A stretch of 64,000 nucleotides of DNA from contig NZ_CP149571.1 of assembly GCF_037890695.1 (NCBI RefSeq), positions 2,138,001 through 2,202,000 of the forward strand, given 5' to 3'. The notes under the pieces were generated by a model, which was not told the DNA's origin, did no database searches, and saw only the letters and a program-made list of their open reading frames with translations. Positions 1-8,585 of the stretch are shown here, in pieces (within the stretch, counting starts at the first letter, position 1; each line of letters opens with the position of its first letter). This DNA comes from Aeromonas jandaei. Lineage in GTDB: Bacteria; Pseudomonadota; Gammaproteobacteria; Enterobacterales; Aeromonadaceae. The position numbers were made by a program, and so were the translations under genes.

Positions 1-504
1 CATCATTACCTCAGAGGCGCTGCATTTTCATTTTTAGCTGATGATAAATTAATGTCACGCTATGTTAGTGACTGGAAACAATTAGTGCCAGAAGATTTTA
101 AAAACTGCGTATTTGATAATCGCCTGACAGAAAATTACTGTGGAGGTGTTTTCTTGTCCAACGAGGCACTGAAAGCATTACGCAGTGATTACAGTTGTAA
201 CTCTGCAGTTCGTGACAAACTGGACGATGTTTTTTCTCATGGTCGTCTGGATATATTTTGGCGTGCAGTTGATGACGCTATAGAAAATGACTTGGCACTG
301 GTTGAGGCGACAGAAATAGTTGAGCCGAATCCACTAGATTTGAACTCAACTCGCAGTTTGACAAATTTATTTAATTGTTATCCTGATGGAGCCTTGCTGT
401 ATGCAGAGGCGAGCCTTGAACAACTTGCTCAGATAGAAAGTATGACTGAGCCAGTAACACAAGAAAAAAAGAAGGGATTCTTTGCAAGGTTGTTTGGTAG
501 ATAA
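1..504 (+). CDS. Hypothetical protein, 5' end outside window
   Basis: The reading frame is open from base 1, so the ATG at 52 is probably not the true start; at least 167 residues are visible. I recognise no family. The protein is acidic and mostly helical in appearance. It ends in a short basic stretch (EKKKGFFARLFGR) that looks like a cationic amphipathic tail able to touch membrane or nucleic acid. Its base composition is clearly more AT-rich than the genes that follow, which may mean a less conserved or acquired gene. A hairpin follows the stop. Function unknown. Confidence 0.6.
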   Translation, partial: HHYLRGAAFSFLADDKLMSRYVSDWKQLVPEDFKNCVFDNRLTENYCGGVFLSNEALKALRSDYSCNSAVRDKLDDVFSHGRLDIFWRAVDDAIENDLALVEATEIVEPNPLDLNSTRSLTNLFNCYPDGALLYAEASLEQLAQIESMTEPVTQEKKKGFFARLFGR

Positions 505-535
505 ATGGCTTTTTGTTGCCAACAACGAATGGAAT

Positions 536-557
536 GGGCGGTGATTTTGCACCGCCC
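536..557. terminator. Hairpin between the partial gene and tusE
   Basis: An 8-bp perfect stem, GGGCGGTG (536-543) and CACCGCCC (550-557), has a 6-nt loop. It lies between convergent genes and could end transcription from both sides. T-tracts are weak, so efficiency is uncertain. Confidence 0.5.
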
Positions 558-568
558 GCTTTATGGGG

Positions 569-919
569 TCAGATGCACTTCACCGGTTTGGGCAGGCCGC
601 CAATCTTGGTCGCCTGCTTGGCTGGGCCTTCCGGGAACAGCTTGTAGAGGTAGCGGCTGTTGCCCTTTTCGGGGCCGTACTGCTTCTCCATCGCTTTGAC
701 CAGCGCGCGGATGGCGGGGGAGGTGTTGAACTCCAGATAGAAGGCGCGCACAAAGCGCACCACTTCCCAGTGCGGCTCCTCAAGCGTGATCCCCTCCTGC
801 GCGGCCAGCACCAGCGCCAGCTCCTCGCTCCAGTCGCTGCTGTTGAGCAGGTAGCCCTTGGCATCGGTCTCGATGAGTTGGCCGTTGAATTCCAGCTGAT
901 GTTTTTCGGACGCAGACAT
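569..919 (-). CDS. tusE: TusE/DsrC-family sulfur carrier
   Basis: A 116-residue DsrC-family protein. TusE takes persulfide sulfur from the TusBCD complex and passes it to MnmA for 2-thiolation of U34 in tRNAs for Lys, Glu and Gln. The C-terminal arm ends in KPVKCI, with the acceptor cysteine next to last as the family requires. The central region is rich in the aromatic and charged residues typical of DsrC. Only 24 bp separate it from the upstream yccS, so the two are probably co-transcribed. The grouping with yccA resembles the E. coli yccA-tusE neighbourhood. Length is normal. Confidence 0.93.
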   Translation of the reverse strand: MSASEKHQLEFNGQLIETDAKGYLLNSSDWSEELALVLAAQEGITLEEPHWEVVRFVRAFYLEFNTSPAIRALVKAMEKQYGPEKGNSRYLYKLFPEGPAKQATKIGGLPKPVKCI

Positions 920-943
920 GAGGGCTCCTCGCTAATGGGGCTA

Positions 944-3097
944 TCAGGATTGGGCGGGCATGGTAGCGCCTTGATCCCCGGTGAGCAACCGGCTCTCGTT
1001 GGCCAGATGCAGCAGCTGATCCGCCAGCTCGCTGATCAGGTTGAGCTGCTGGGTCAGCATCAGCTGCTCCTCGCTGCTATCCGGGCTGATCACCGGGCAC
1101 TGACCACCGATGGAGCTGGAGGGGTTGCCCGCCAGATGACCGGCGGCCTGCTCCAGGGTGTGGCAGATGTGGTGGCGCACCTCATCCAGCCCGCTGATGG
1201 CCTCCAGTTTGTCGCGATGGGCCCCCAGTGCCGAGATGTAGGAGAGCAGGGCGTGGTTGCGCCAGGTGAGGGTAAAGCAGAGATCGAGGAAGCGGCGGCG
1301 CTTTTGCGGCTCCACCAGCATGCTCTGCCAGGCGGTGGCCAGTTCGCTGTCCGCCAGATGGGCGCTCTTGCGCGCCACCCGATAGTCGATGGACTCGTCC
1401 CGCTGCTGCTTGAGGCTCGCCAGTACCGCCGAGAGGTAGCGGGCGTTGGCCGAGAGCGAGTTGGCGATAAGCGTCGGCAGCCGCTTGTACTGCCAGTCCG
1501 GCCAGAGCCAGGCCACCAGCCCGTAGGAGATCAGGCAGCCGAGCAGGGTATCGAGCAGCCGTGGCCCCAGAATGGCAAAGCCGATGCCATCGAGCAGGTT
1601 GAACGCCATCAGCACGTAGAGGGTGATAAAGCAGACCGCGGCGCTGTAGTTGTTGCGCACCTGGGTGAAAAACAGGAAGGCGGCCAGCCCCATCACCACC
1701 AGCTGGACGTGCAGCTCGGGGAAGAGCCAGAGCACCGGAATGCCCACCAGAATCCCTGCGAAGGTGCCGAGCATCCGCTGCACCAGTCGGCGGCGGGTGG
1801 CGCTGTAGCTGGGCTGGCAGACAAACAGCACGGTCAGCAAAATCCAGTAGCCCTTCTCCAGGTCAAAGGCTTGCAGTATGCCGTAGCCGATCACCAGACC
1901 AAGCGACAAACGCAGCGCGTGGCGAAACACCATGGAGTGCAAGGTGAGGTGCTGCTTGAGCTGGGTCAGCAGCGGCAGGCGGGGCGGCCGCGCCAGCGCG
2001 GGCAACTCCTGTTCCGGCTGCTCGGGGTTTTGCAGCACTTCGGCGCTGCCGAGCAGCTGGTTGATGCTGGCCAGATTGCGGCGCAGGAACTTCATCGGCG
2101 TCAGCAGGGTTTTCGGGTAGTGCTGCTTGAGATTGGTGAACTCCAGCTGATCGCCGAGGGCCTCCAGCGTCCAGTGAATGCGCTTGTTATGGGCATAGGG
2201 CTTGTGCACCAGAATGGCGTAACCGAGCCGCTGGCACGCCTCGGAGAGTTGCAGAAACACCTCCTGAAATCCTTCCAGTACGATGCCCTGCTTGAGCTCC
2301 GCCTCCAGCCGGCTGTAGGGGTAGTGGCTGGAGGTGGCACGCTCGTGAATTTCCAGCGCCAGCAGGTAGAGGCGCAGCAGGCTGGCCAGCTCGGGGCTGG
2401 CCGGATGGCGGCGGCTCAGGCGGGCGTTGAGGGCCGACTTGGTGAGAGTCAGTGCGCTCACCAGATTGATGTTGAGCTGGGCCAGATTGTGGCGAATGGC
2501 CTGGGCGCCGTGCTCGTCCGCCGGGAAGAAGCGGGACTTTTCCAGCAGGTAGCGGCCAAGGGCGAAGTAGCTCTGGGCCAGCTGCTCGTGCAGGGTCTTG
2601 TAGGGCAGCAGCCAGAGCCAGATGAAAGAGACCAGTCCGTACCAGAGGGCGCCGGCACCGAGGGCCAGCGGCTGGTAGAAGAGATCCGGCGCCTTGGCGG
2701 CCCCCAGCATGGTGTAGATGGCGATGAGCAGTGAGCCGAAGCTGATGGTGGCGTAGCGGGCGCCGAGCGCCCCCACCATCACGAAGATAAAGGTGGAGCT
2801 GGCGAGCCCAATGGCAAACAGCCAGGGGGTGGGGTAGAGATACTGCACACAGAGGGACGCGAATATGAAGCAGATGAGCGTCATGGCGAGGTTTTTGAGC
2901 CGTCCCCACAGGCTGTCGTCGGTTTCGGCGATGGCGCCCGCCACTACCCCGAGAGAGAGCAGCACGGTGAGCTGGATATTGCCGGTGGCCAAAGTGAAGG
3001 CGAGCAGACCGAGAATGGCCAGCAGCACCTTGAGGGCGAAGTAGATGTGACTATCGGTCAGCAGTCGGCGCAGCAGGCCAGAGAGATCCATCGGCAT
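944..3097 (-). CDS. yccS: YccS-family inner-membrane protein
   Basis: The product has 717 residues, matching the E. coli YccS length. It has two hydrophobic blocks of several membrane spans, at about residues 15-165 and 390-530, around a long soluble region and followed by a soluble C-terminal tail. This is the layout of the YccS/YhfK (FUSC/aromatic-acid exporter-like) family. The transported substrate is not established for the family. A second ATG two codons in (MDLSG) could also be the start. It lies just upstream of tusE on the same strand. A 10-bp hairpin sits 60-83 bp before its start. Confidence 0.85.
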   Translation of the reverse strand: MPMDLSGLLRRLLTDSHIYFALKVLLAILGLLAFTLATGNIQLTVLLSLGVVAGAIAETDDSLWGRLKNLAMTLICFIFASLCVQYLYPTPWLFAIGLASSTFIFVMVGALGARYATISFGSLLIAIYTMLGAAKAPDLFYQPLALGAGALWYGLVSFIWLWLLPYKTLHEQLAQSYFALGRYLLEKSRFFPADEHGAQAIRHNLAQLNINLVSALTLTKSALNARLSRRHPASPELASLLRLYLLALEIHERATSSHYPYSRLEAELKQGIVLEGFQEVFLQLSEACQRLGYAILVHKPYAHNKRIHWTLEALGDQLEFTNLKQHYPKTLLTPMKFLRRNLASINQLLGSAEVLQNPEQPEQELPALARPPRLPLLTQLKQHLTLHSMVFRHALRLSLGLVIGYGILQAFDLEKGYWILLTVLFVCQPSYSATRRRLVQRMLGTFAGILVGIPVLWLFPELHVQLVVMGLAAFLFFTQVRNNYSAAVCFITLYVLMAFNLLDGIGFAILGPRLLDTLLGCLISYGLVAWLWPDWQYKRLPTLIANSLSANARYLSAVLASLKQQRDESIDYRVARKSAHLADSELATAWQSMLVEPQKRRRFLDLCFTLTWRNHALLSYISALGAHRDKLEAISGLDEVRHHICHTLEQAAGHLAGNPSSSIGGQCPVISPDSSEEQLMLTQQLNLISELADQLLHLANESRLLTGDQGATMPAQS

Positions 3098-3156
3098 GAA
3101 ACAGGAACAACCCTTGAACGAAACGAGGGCAGGATGTTACCCCGCCAAAGGAGAAA

Positions 3157-3180
3157 CGGCCCTGATTTGGATCAGGGCCG
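3157..3180. promoter_or_regulatory. Perfect hairpin upstream of yccS
   Basis: CGGCCCTGAT (3157-3166) and ATCAGGGCCG (3171-3180) form a perfect 10-bp inverted repeat around TTGG. It lies between the yccA terminator and the yccS start. With no T-run on the yccS side it may be an operator or a 5'-UTR structure. No regulator is identified. Confidence 0.45.
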
Positions 3181-3233
3181 CTTCGCATCATATCCTTGAT
3201 TTGCAACTTATCCTGACAGAAACAGGAGCCAAT

Positions 3234-3259
3234 AAAAACCCCGCCGAAGCGGGGTTTTT
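3234..3259 (-). terminator. Intrinsic terminator of yccA
   Basis: AAAAACCCCG (3234-3243) pairs perfectly with CGGGGTTTTT (3250-3259) over a 6-nt loop, directly after the yccA stop on the minus strand. This is a classic rho-independent terminator. Confidence 0.88.
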
Positions 3260-3261
3260 GA

Positions 3262-3918
3262 TTAGTTGCGGTTGCCGCCAAGCAGGCTCAGCAGGCTCAG
3301 GAAAATGTTGTAGATGGAGACATACAGGGTGACGGTGGCAGAGATGTAGTTGGTCTCGCCGCCGCGCACGATCTGCTGGGTAGTCAGCAGGATGGCCCCG
3401 GAGGAGAAGAGCATGAACATGGCGGACAGAGCCAGGCTCAGGGCGCTCATCTGCAGGAAGATGTTGGCAATCATGGCCACCAGCAGTACCCAGAAACCGA
3501 CGAACAGCATACCGCCGATGAAAGAGAGGTCACGCTTGGTGGTCAGGGCATAAGCCGACAGACCGAAGAAGGTGAGCGCGGTGCCACCAAGGGCAGTCAT
3601 CACGATCTCGCCACCACCATTGTTCATGTACATGTTGATGATGGGGCCCAGGCTATAGCCCAGCAGACCGGTCAGGGCGAAGGTGAATACCAGGCCCATG
3701 CTGTTGTTGCGGTTCTTCTCGGTCAGGAACATCAGACCGTATACGCCGATGAGGAAGATGGCCCAGTGCAGCGGCGGCATGTTCATCACGGTCGCGATGC
3801 CCGCCACCACGGCAGAGAAGCCGAGGGTGAGGGAGAGCAGCATATAGGTATTACGCAGCACCTTGTTGGTATCGCGTGCGGCACTCTGGGTGCCGGTGTA
3901 GATAGAACGGGTATCCAT
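3262..3918 (-). CDS. yccA: YccA, Bax-inhibitor-1 family modulator of FtsH
   Basis: A 218-residue integral membrane protein with about seven hydrophobic segments and the BI-1/YccA family pattern. In E. coli YccA binds the FtsH protease and is a slow substrate of it, and it can protect a jammed SecY channel. The N-terminus (MDTRSIYTGTQSAARDTNKVLRNTY) is hydrophilic, as in family members. It has its own terminator and is separate from the yccS-tusE unit. Length is normal. Confidence 0.92.
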   Translation of the reverse strand: MDTRSIYTGTQSAARDTNKVLRNTYMLLSLTLGFSAVVAGIATVMNMPPLHWAIFLIGVYGLMFLTEKNRNNSMGLVFTFALTGLLGYSLGPIINMYMNNGGGEIVMTALGGTALTFFGLSAYALTTKRDLSFIGGMLFVGFWVLLVAMIANIFLQMSALSLALSAMFMLFSSGAILLTTQQIVRGGETNYISATVTLYVSIYNIFLSLLSLLGGNRN

Positions 3919-4075
3919 CTTGGGTGTCCTCTTGGTGTCCTGTTGAGGCGGCGAGCGGCCGTCTCGTCATCACTTAAAGCCTAAGCATTCTATGAAGAAC
4001 AAATAGGGATGACGAGGAACAATTTCAAGCCACCTGCCATTTTGCTCCCGCACACTATCCCACAGGAAATATGTA

Positions 4076-4105
4076 TTGCATATGAACAAGCGCTTGACGT
4101 AGTAT
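4076..4105 (+). promoter_or_regulatory. Candidate promoter of tRNA-Ser
   Basis: TTGCAT (4076-4081) and TAGTAT (4100-4105) are separated by 18 bp and lie 11 bp before the tRNA. The hexamers are imperfect, so this is a tentative call. Confidence 0.4.
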
Positions 4106-4116
4106 GCTCGCCGTTC

Positions 4117-4204
4117 GGAGGGGTGGCAGAGCGGCTGAATGCACCGGTCTTGAAAACCGGCGATGGGCGACCATCCGTGGGTTCAAATCCCACCTCCTCC
4201 GCCA
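4117..4204 (+). tRNA. serT: tRNA-Ser (anticodon UGA)
   Basis: An 88-nt class II tRNA. The acceptor GGAGGGG pairs with CTCCTCC (one G-T), the anticodon arm is CCGGT/CTTGAAA/ACCGG with anticodon TGA at 4151-4153, a long variable arm follows, the T loop is GGTTCAAATCC, and CCA is encoded. It reads UCA and other UCN serine codons. Confidence 0.96.
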
Positions 4205-4216
4205 TATTCAAAGAGA

Positions 4217-4248
4217 AAGCCCAAGCGGTCACCCGCTTGGGCTTTTTT
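4217..4248 (+). terminator. Intrinsic terminator after tRNA-Ser
   Basis: AAGCCCAAGCGG (4217-4228) pairs with CCGCTTGGGCTT (4233-4244) over a 4-nt loop and is followed by a T-run. A strong rho-independent terminator. Confidence 0.92.
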
Positions 4249-4318
4249 GTATCTGCGGTTTCTGACCGAAAATGGCCTTTAATGAAGGCGCCGACAAAGC
4301 GCCCTGGCACTTTATGTC

Positions 4319-5077
4319 CTAGACCAGAATGACCTGCACATTTTTGGCTTTGATCTGCTCGATAACCTCTTTATCCGCATCCTTGCCGGTGATCAGAATG
4401 TCGATCTTGCTGGCGGCGCAAAACAGCATGCCTGCCCGTTGTCCCACCTTGCTGCTGTCGGCCAGTACCACCAGTCGGCCGACGTGGTTGAGCATCTTCT
4501 GCTCCGCCATGGCGGTCAGCATATCCATCTTGTAGAGACCATCGGCGGTGACACCCTTGCCGCTGGTAAACATCCAGTGCCCGGCATAGAGGGAGGAGAT
4601 CTCGTCCTGCGGTGCCAGGGTGATGGATTGTGACTTGTTGTATTGACCGCCGATGATCACGACGCCGTCATGGTCATTCTCGATCAGGTAGTTGGCGAGC
4701 GGGAAGTAGTTGGTGATGACCTGAACATCCTGCCCGCAGATCTCCTGACCCAGCACGAAGGCGGTGGAGCCACAGTTGATGACCGCGCTTTCCCCCGGTT
4801 TAATCAGCGCAGCAGCCGCCTGGGCGATGCGCACCTTTTCGCTGTGATTGAGGCTTTCATTGCTGTCGAGAGGAGACCAGTGGGTCTTTCTGGCCTGCAT
4901 CAGGGCTTCGGCCCCGTTGCGCACCTTGCGCAGCTTGCCGGAGTCATTGAGCTTGTTGATATCGCGGCGCGCAGTGGCCGGAGAAATATCAAAGGCTTGC
5001 ATTATGCTGTTGACCGACAGATGACGTTTCTGATTGAGCAGTTCCAAAATGGCGTTATGGCGATGTGCTTCTGTCAT
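4319..5077 (-). CDS. ulaR: UlaR, DeoR-family repressor of ascorbate genes
   Basis: A DeoR-family regulator of 252 residues. It has an N-terminal helix-turn-helix ([21 protein letters not shown]), then the sugar-phosphate sensor domain with the UlaR-like stretches [20 protein letters not shown] and HWMFTSGKG. In E. coli UlaR represses the ula genes and is released by L-ascorbate-6-phosphate. I place the start at the ATG at 5077 (MTEAHRHN), which matches E. coli UlaR; upstream in-frame ATGs would add a 23-residue non-conserved extension. It closes the leftward arm of the ula locus, behind ulaE. A probable autoregulated local repressor acting in the 8.1-8.6 kb control region. Confidence 0.93.
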   Translation of the reverse strand: MTEAHRHNAILELLNQKRHLSVNSIMQAFDISPATARRDINKLNDSGKLRKVRNGAEALMQARKTHWSPLDSNESLNHSEKVRIAQAAAALIKPGESAVINCGSTAFVLGQEICGQDVQVITNYFPLANYLIENDHDGVVIIGGQYNKSQSITLAPQDEISSLYAGHWMFTSGKGVTADGLYKMDMLTAMAEQKMLNHVGRLVVLADSSKVGQRAGMLFCAASKIDILITGKDADKEVIEQIKAKNVQVILV

Positions 5078-5174
5078 ATCATGCCTGATGATGATTGAAT
5101 CTGATTGGGTGGTGATTATATCGCGCATGGGTGTCGATGACAGCAACCTTGTTTACTCTTCTGATAATGGGCGT

Positions 5175-6047
5175 TCAGGCGATCGCCAGACCGGCTTGCC
5201 GAGCGTGTTCGACCAGTCGCGCTTTGGCCGTTTTCAGGTCGCTGGCCCACTCTTCATCCTTGGCCCACATCTCCAACACCAGAGGGCCGTTGTAACCGAT
5301 TTTTGCCAGAGTATGGAAAATGGCGGCAAAGTCGACCTCTCCTTCGCCAATGACCAGATCACGGAACTGCCCGCTGCAACTGGCCGTTACCTTGCGGGTG
5401 TCTTTGAGGTGGATCTGCACGATATGGTCTGCACTCAATTGCAGCTCGGTGCAGGTGTCATAGTTCCAGCCGGTGATATTGCCGACATCCGGATAGGCCA
5501 TGAAGTAGGGGGAGGAGATCTGCTTTTTCAGCACCTCGAATTTGCTGAGGGAGTTGAGATAGGGGGTATCCATGATCTCCACACCCAGCATGATGCCTGC
5601 CCGCTCTGCCATTTTGGCAGCCGCCTTCATCCCGTCGATGAAGTGGCGGTGGGTCTCGTCGCTTTGCGGTTCGTAATAGACGTCGTAGCCCGCCAGCTGG
5701 ATGCAGCGAATGCCGAGCTTGTACGCCAGATTGATCGCTTTTTCCATGATGATGGCCGCCTGTGCGCGGATGGCCGGATCCTGCGAACCAAACGGAAAGC
5801 GGCGATGGGCGCTCAGGCACATGGAGTGCAACGGCAAGCTGTGCTGCTCGCACAGGCGTCTGAGCCGATAGATTTCGCTATCTGACCAATCGAGCCGTTG
5901 CAGTTTTTCATCTGATTCATCAATGGATATCTCGATGAAATCAAAGCCAAGCTCCTTGGCCGACAGAATTTTCTCTTGCCACTCCAGTGCAGAGGGCATC
6001 GCTTTTTCATAGAGGCCGAGGCGTAAGGCATGGTCAAAGTGGTGCAT
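5175..6047 (-). CDS. ulaE: L-xylulose-5-phosphate (L-ribulose-5-P) 3-epimerase
   Basis: A 290-residue TIM-barrel epimerase of the UlaE/SgbU family. It converts L-xylulose-5-phosphate to L-ribulose-5-phosphate in ascorbate breakdown. Recognisable blocks are DFIEISIDESDEKLQRLDW, CIQLAGYDVYYE, GVEIMDT, AYPDVGN and the H-L-K-D-T block; the conserved Glu, Asp, His and Glu residues that hold the metal are present. The start is the ATG at 6047 (MHHFDHAL), with a good AGGAG 8 bp ahead. A much longer reading frame continues upstream, but only because the neighbouring phosphatase gene is frameshifted into this frame; the apparent fusion is not real. Confidence 0.92.
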   Translation of the reverse strand: MHHFDHALRLGLYEKAMPSALEWQEKILSAKELGFDFIEISIDESDEKLQRLDWSDSEIYRLRRLCEQHSLPLHSMCLSAHRRFPFGSQDPAIRAQAAIIMEKAINLAYKLGIRCIQLAGYDVYYEPQSDETHRHFIDGMKAAAKMAERAGIMLGVEIMDTPYLNSLSKFEVLKKQISSPYFMAYPDVGNITGWNYDTCTELQLSADHIVQIHLKDTRKVTASCSGQFRDLVIGEGEVDFAAIFHTLAKIGYNGPLVLEMWAKDEEWASDLKTAKARLVEHARQAGLAIA

Positions 6048-6061
6048 ACAAGCTCCTGCAT

Positions 6062-6887
6062 TCAGATAGGGAAATAGCGGTTCAATACCTCGAGGATCCC
6101 GCCCTCGTCGTTGCTCTCGCAGGTGACCCGGTTGGCCATCTGTTTGACCTCCAGCTCGGCATTGGCCATGGCGATGCCCATCCCTGCGAGGCAGAGCATG
6201 GAGGTGTCGTTGTGGTTGTCGCCGATGGCGACCAGTCGCGCCGGGCTGATCCCTTGCTGGTCCAGATAATCCTGCAGTCGCGCTCCCTTGCTGTTGCCGC
6301 GGCGGGCAAAATCGACCCGATCTGGTCCATGACTGCTCGCCACTGAAGTGTTCGCGTACCCAGGGGTGATGTGAGAAGGCCTGAATGGCGGCGATCTCTC
6401 CCTCGGCCACGAACTTCCAGACATGGCTGCTGTTGGCCAGCTCCTCTTCAAACGAGTCAACACTGGCTACCTGCGGCTGGATCGGCGGCGCAAAGCCGCT
6501 GGCCCACTGCTGCAGGGCCGCCACGTAGCGCACCGGCTGATGAGCGGAGTAGACCATGCGGTCAGTGACATACATGACGAGGTTGAGCCGGTGCTCCCTT
6601 GCCAGCGCGATAAAGCGTTGTGCCAGCTGATGGGGAATGGCGTTCTCTGCCAGCACTGCGCGCCGGTCGTAGTCGTAAACGTAGGTGCCGTTGCAGCAGA
6701 TGATGGGAGTGGTCAGCCCCAGTTCGTGGTGATAGGGGTGGGCGGCAGTGTGGTGTCTGCCGGTGACCAGCATGACGGTGGCCTGCTCCTTGATCCTCAT
6801 GATGGCCTCTTTGACGGCCGGCATGATGGTGTGAGCACTGGTCAGGGTGGTGCCATCGAGATCGAGGGCCAGGGCGTGATAGCGCAT
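6062..6887 (-). pseudogene. ybhA: YbhA-like HAD phosphatase, frameshifted
   Basis: A Cof-type HAD-IIB phosphatase closest in pattern to E. coli YbhA (pyridoxal-phosphate/sugar-phosphate phosphatase). The 5' part from 6887 shows the nucleophile motif LDLDGTTL and TGRHHTAAHPYHHELG. The 3' part shows VDFARRGNSKG and the metal motif GDNHNDTSM, but in another frame. One extra base at about 6323 (T on the + strand, next to GGTCC) explains it: removing it restores EQSWTDRVDFARRGNSKG and a 274-residue protein, close to YbhA. It sits between ulaG and ulaE, so an in vivo role on a ula sugar phosphate is an inference. The lesion may be a sequencing error. Confidence 0.85.
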
Positions 6888-6930
6888 CGTCTGATCTTCT
6901 TGTTATCCGGTGAGGTGGGGGCAATAGAGG

Positions 6931-6972
6931 GGGTGATTGAGATGACGCCTTGCTGGCCCATCTCCATCACCC
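6931..6972. other. Long intercistronic stem-loop between ulaG and ybhA-like gene
   Basis: GGGTGATTGAGATG (6931-6944) pairs with CATCTCCATCACCC (6959-6972), 13 of 14 positions, around a 14-nt loop. It has no T-tract, so it is more likely an mRNA-stabilising or processing structure than a terminator. Confidence 0.5.
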
Positions 6973-7005
6973 TCCCTCGTATTACCCGACGTCTGACAGG
7001 CGTGC

Positions 7006-8073
7006 TTACAGGAAAGATTTGTAAGGCAGCTCCGGCTCATCGATGAAGATGTCATCGAACCCGCGCGGGTGCTGGTAGTGCAGCTTGCTCTGGTCGGTCG
7101 GGAAGGTGTATTTGCCACCGACTTGCCAGAAGAAGGGGCTGAAGCGATAGCCGAGGCGATCTTTTTTCATGTTCCAGAGCACTTCGATCTCGCGGGGATC
7201 GCTTTGGAAGTTGGCCCAGATATCGTGGTGGAACGGGATCACCACCTTGGTGTTGAGGGACTCCCCGGCCCGCAAGATGTCTGATGAGGTCATCTTGTCG
7301 GTCACGCCGCGGGGGTTCTCGCCATAAGAGAGCAGCGCCACATCGATCTGGTAGTCATTGCCATGCTTGGCATAGTAGTTGGAGTAGTGAGAATCACCCG
7401 AGTGGTAGAGGTTGCCCCCGGATGTCTTGACCAGATAGTTCACTGCCCGATCATCCATGCCATCCAGAATGCTCTTGTCGGTGGAAGAGACCCCCGCCGG
7501 CAGGGTGACCAGCGCGGTACGGTCAAAGGCATCGAGTACCTGGATCACGATATCGCCCACCGGGATCTCGTCACCTACGCGGGCCACCACGCAACGCTCG
7601 GCAGGCACCCCCCAGCGCAACCAGAGGTCGACACAGGCTTTCGGGCCGATGAACTTCACATGCTCACCACAGTTTTGCAGCACGGCAGCCGCCACATTGA
7701 CGTCGATATGGTCGGCATGATCGTGGGTAGCGAGCACTGCATCGATATCTTTAATCCCGAAAGGATCGAGCACGAAAGGTGAGGTTCTCAGGTTGGGTTG
7801 CAGCTTGCGCACGCCCCCCATCCGCATCATCTGGTGCTGCTTGTTCATGTAGGGATTGCCATGGGTTCGCTTGCCCGTGCCGCACCAGAAGTCGATGGAG
7901 ATGTTGGTATTGCCAGCAGACTTCAGCCAGATACCGGTGCAACCCAGCCACCACATGGCGAAGGTATTCGGTTTGACCTCTTCCTGCTCAATCTCTTCAT
8001 TCAGCCAGGTGCCCCACTCGGGGAAGGTGCTGAGGATCCATGATTCACGGGTGATTTCTTCAATCTTGCTCAT
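7006..8073 (-). CDS. ulaG: L-ascorbate-6-phosphate lactonase
   Basis: A 355-residue cytoplasmic metallo-beta-lactamase-fold enzyme (E. coli UlaG has 354). It opens the lactone ring of L-ascorbate-6-phosphate to 3-keto-L-gulonate-6-phosphate. The metal motif HDHADH is at 117-122, and later [11 protein letters not shown] and [10 protein letters not shown] supply further ligands. The neighbours are its pathway partners: the PTS transporter genes read away from it on the other side of the shared control region. It is the first gene of the leftward arm. Confidence 0.95.
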   Translation of the reverse strand: MSKIEEITRESWILSTFPEWGTWLNEEIEQEEVKPNTFAMWWLGCTGIWLKSAGNTNISIDFWCGTGKRTHGNPYMNKQHQMMRMGGVRKLQPNLRTSPFVLDPFGIKDIDAVLATHDHADHIDVNVAAAVLQNCGEHVKFIGPKACVDLWLRWGVPAERCVVARVGDEIPVGDIVIQVLDAFDRTALVTLPAGVSSTDKSILDGMDDRAVNYLVKTSGGNLYHSGDSHYSNYYAKHGNDYQIDVALLSYGENPRGVTDKMTSSDILRAGESLNTKVVIPFHHDIWANFQSDPREIEVLWNMKKDRLGYRFSPFFWQVGGKYTFPTDQSKLHYQHPRGFDDIFIDEPELPYKSFL

Positions 8074-8585
8074 CTCACATACCTTTCTGATTTGGATGGT
8101 TCACACAGTGGTGATTCATCGGGTGATGACATGACTTGCATGGTTGCGAGTCAGTGATTTGCTTTGATTGATTGTGACTATATTACTCACTTTTATGATT
8201 ATCAATGATTGTGGTGATTGTTTTGTGAGATTAATTGCGGCATATCACAATCAAGAGATGAACATGTTTTTAAGTGATTGTATTTATTGGGTTTACTTAT
8301 TTTTCGCCTATTTATAGGGATTCTTTGAATCCTTTCATGCAGCTTTGAGTACCCTTTTAACCTAAATTTCACATCCGGATGGTGGAAAAAAGAGATTCTC
8401 CCGACCTCGATCTTCATCACAATAAATCACCATGTGATTATGTATGATTATTTTGGATTTGATAGTGAGTGGTGACAGTTGAATCTGCTCGCGGGGCGTC
8501 AGGTAAAGCAATGCCCATATGAATGGTGAGATGTCCGCACCAATCCAATAGCCATGAGTTGTCCTCATCTGGACGGAGCATAAAT
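8074..8585. promoter_or_regulatory. Divergent ula control region
   Basis: A 512-bp AT-rich gap without a credible gene separates ulaG (leftward) from the EIICB gene (rightward). It holds many copies of GTGATT, for example at 8111, 8155, 8213, 8274 and 8434, and one exact inverted pair AATCAC (8425-8430) / GTGATT (8434-8439). These are candidate UlaR operators. Both arms must start here. I found no clean CRP site. Confidence 0.6.

Noticed and set aside
563..2734. A 723-codon open frame on the + strand
   Set aside because: It is the antisense shadow of yccS and tusE, with a low-complexity Gln/Leu/Gly/His composition and no domain. High GC content makes such frames common.
4117..4204. tRNA-Ser as an integration site for a mobile element
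   Set aside because: No integrase gene and no repeated tRNA 3' end is visible in the flanks.
5175..6887. A HAD phosphatase-UlaE fusion protein of 570 residues
   Set aside because: The middle is nonsense (RQQQGSATAG...); the true phosphatase C-terminus is found in another frame and ulaE has its own ATG and ribosome-binding site.
8159..8250. A CRP site in the ula control region
   Set aside because: TGTGA and TCACA half-sites are present but the spacing (9 or 15-16 bp) does not fit the 6-bp gap.
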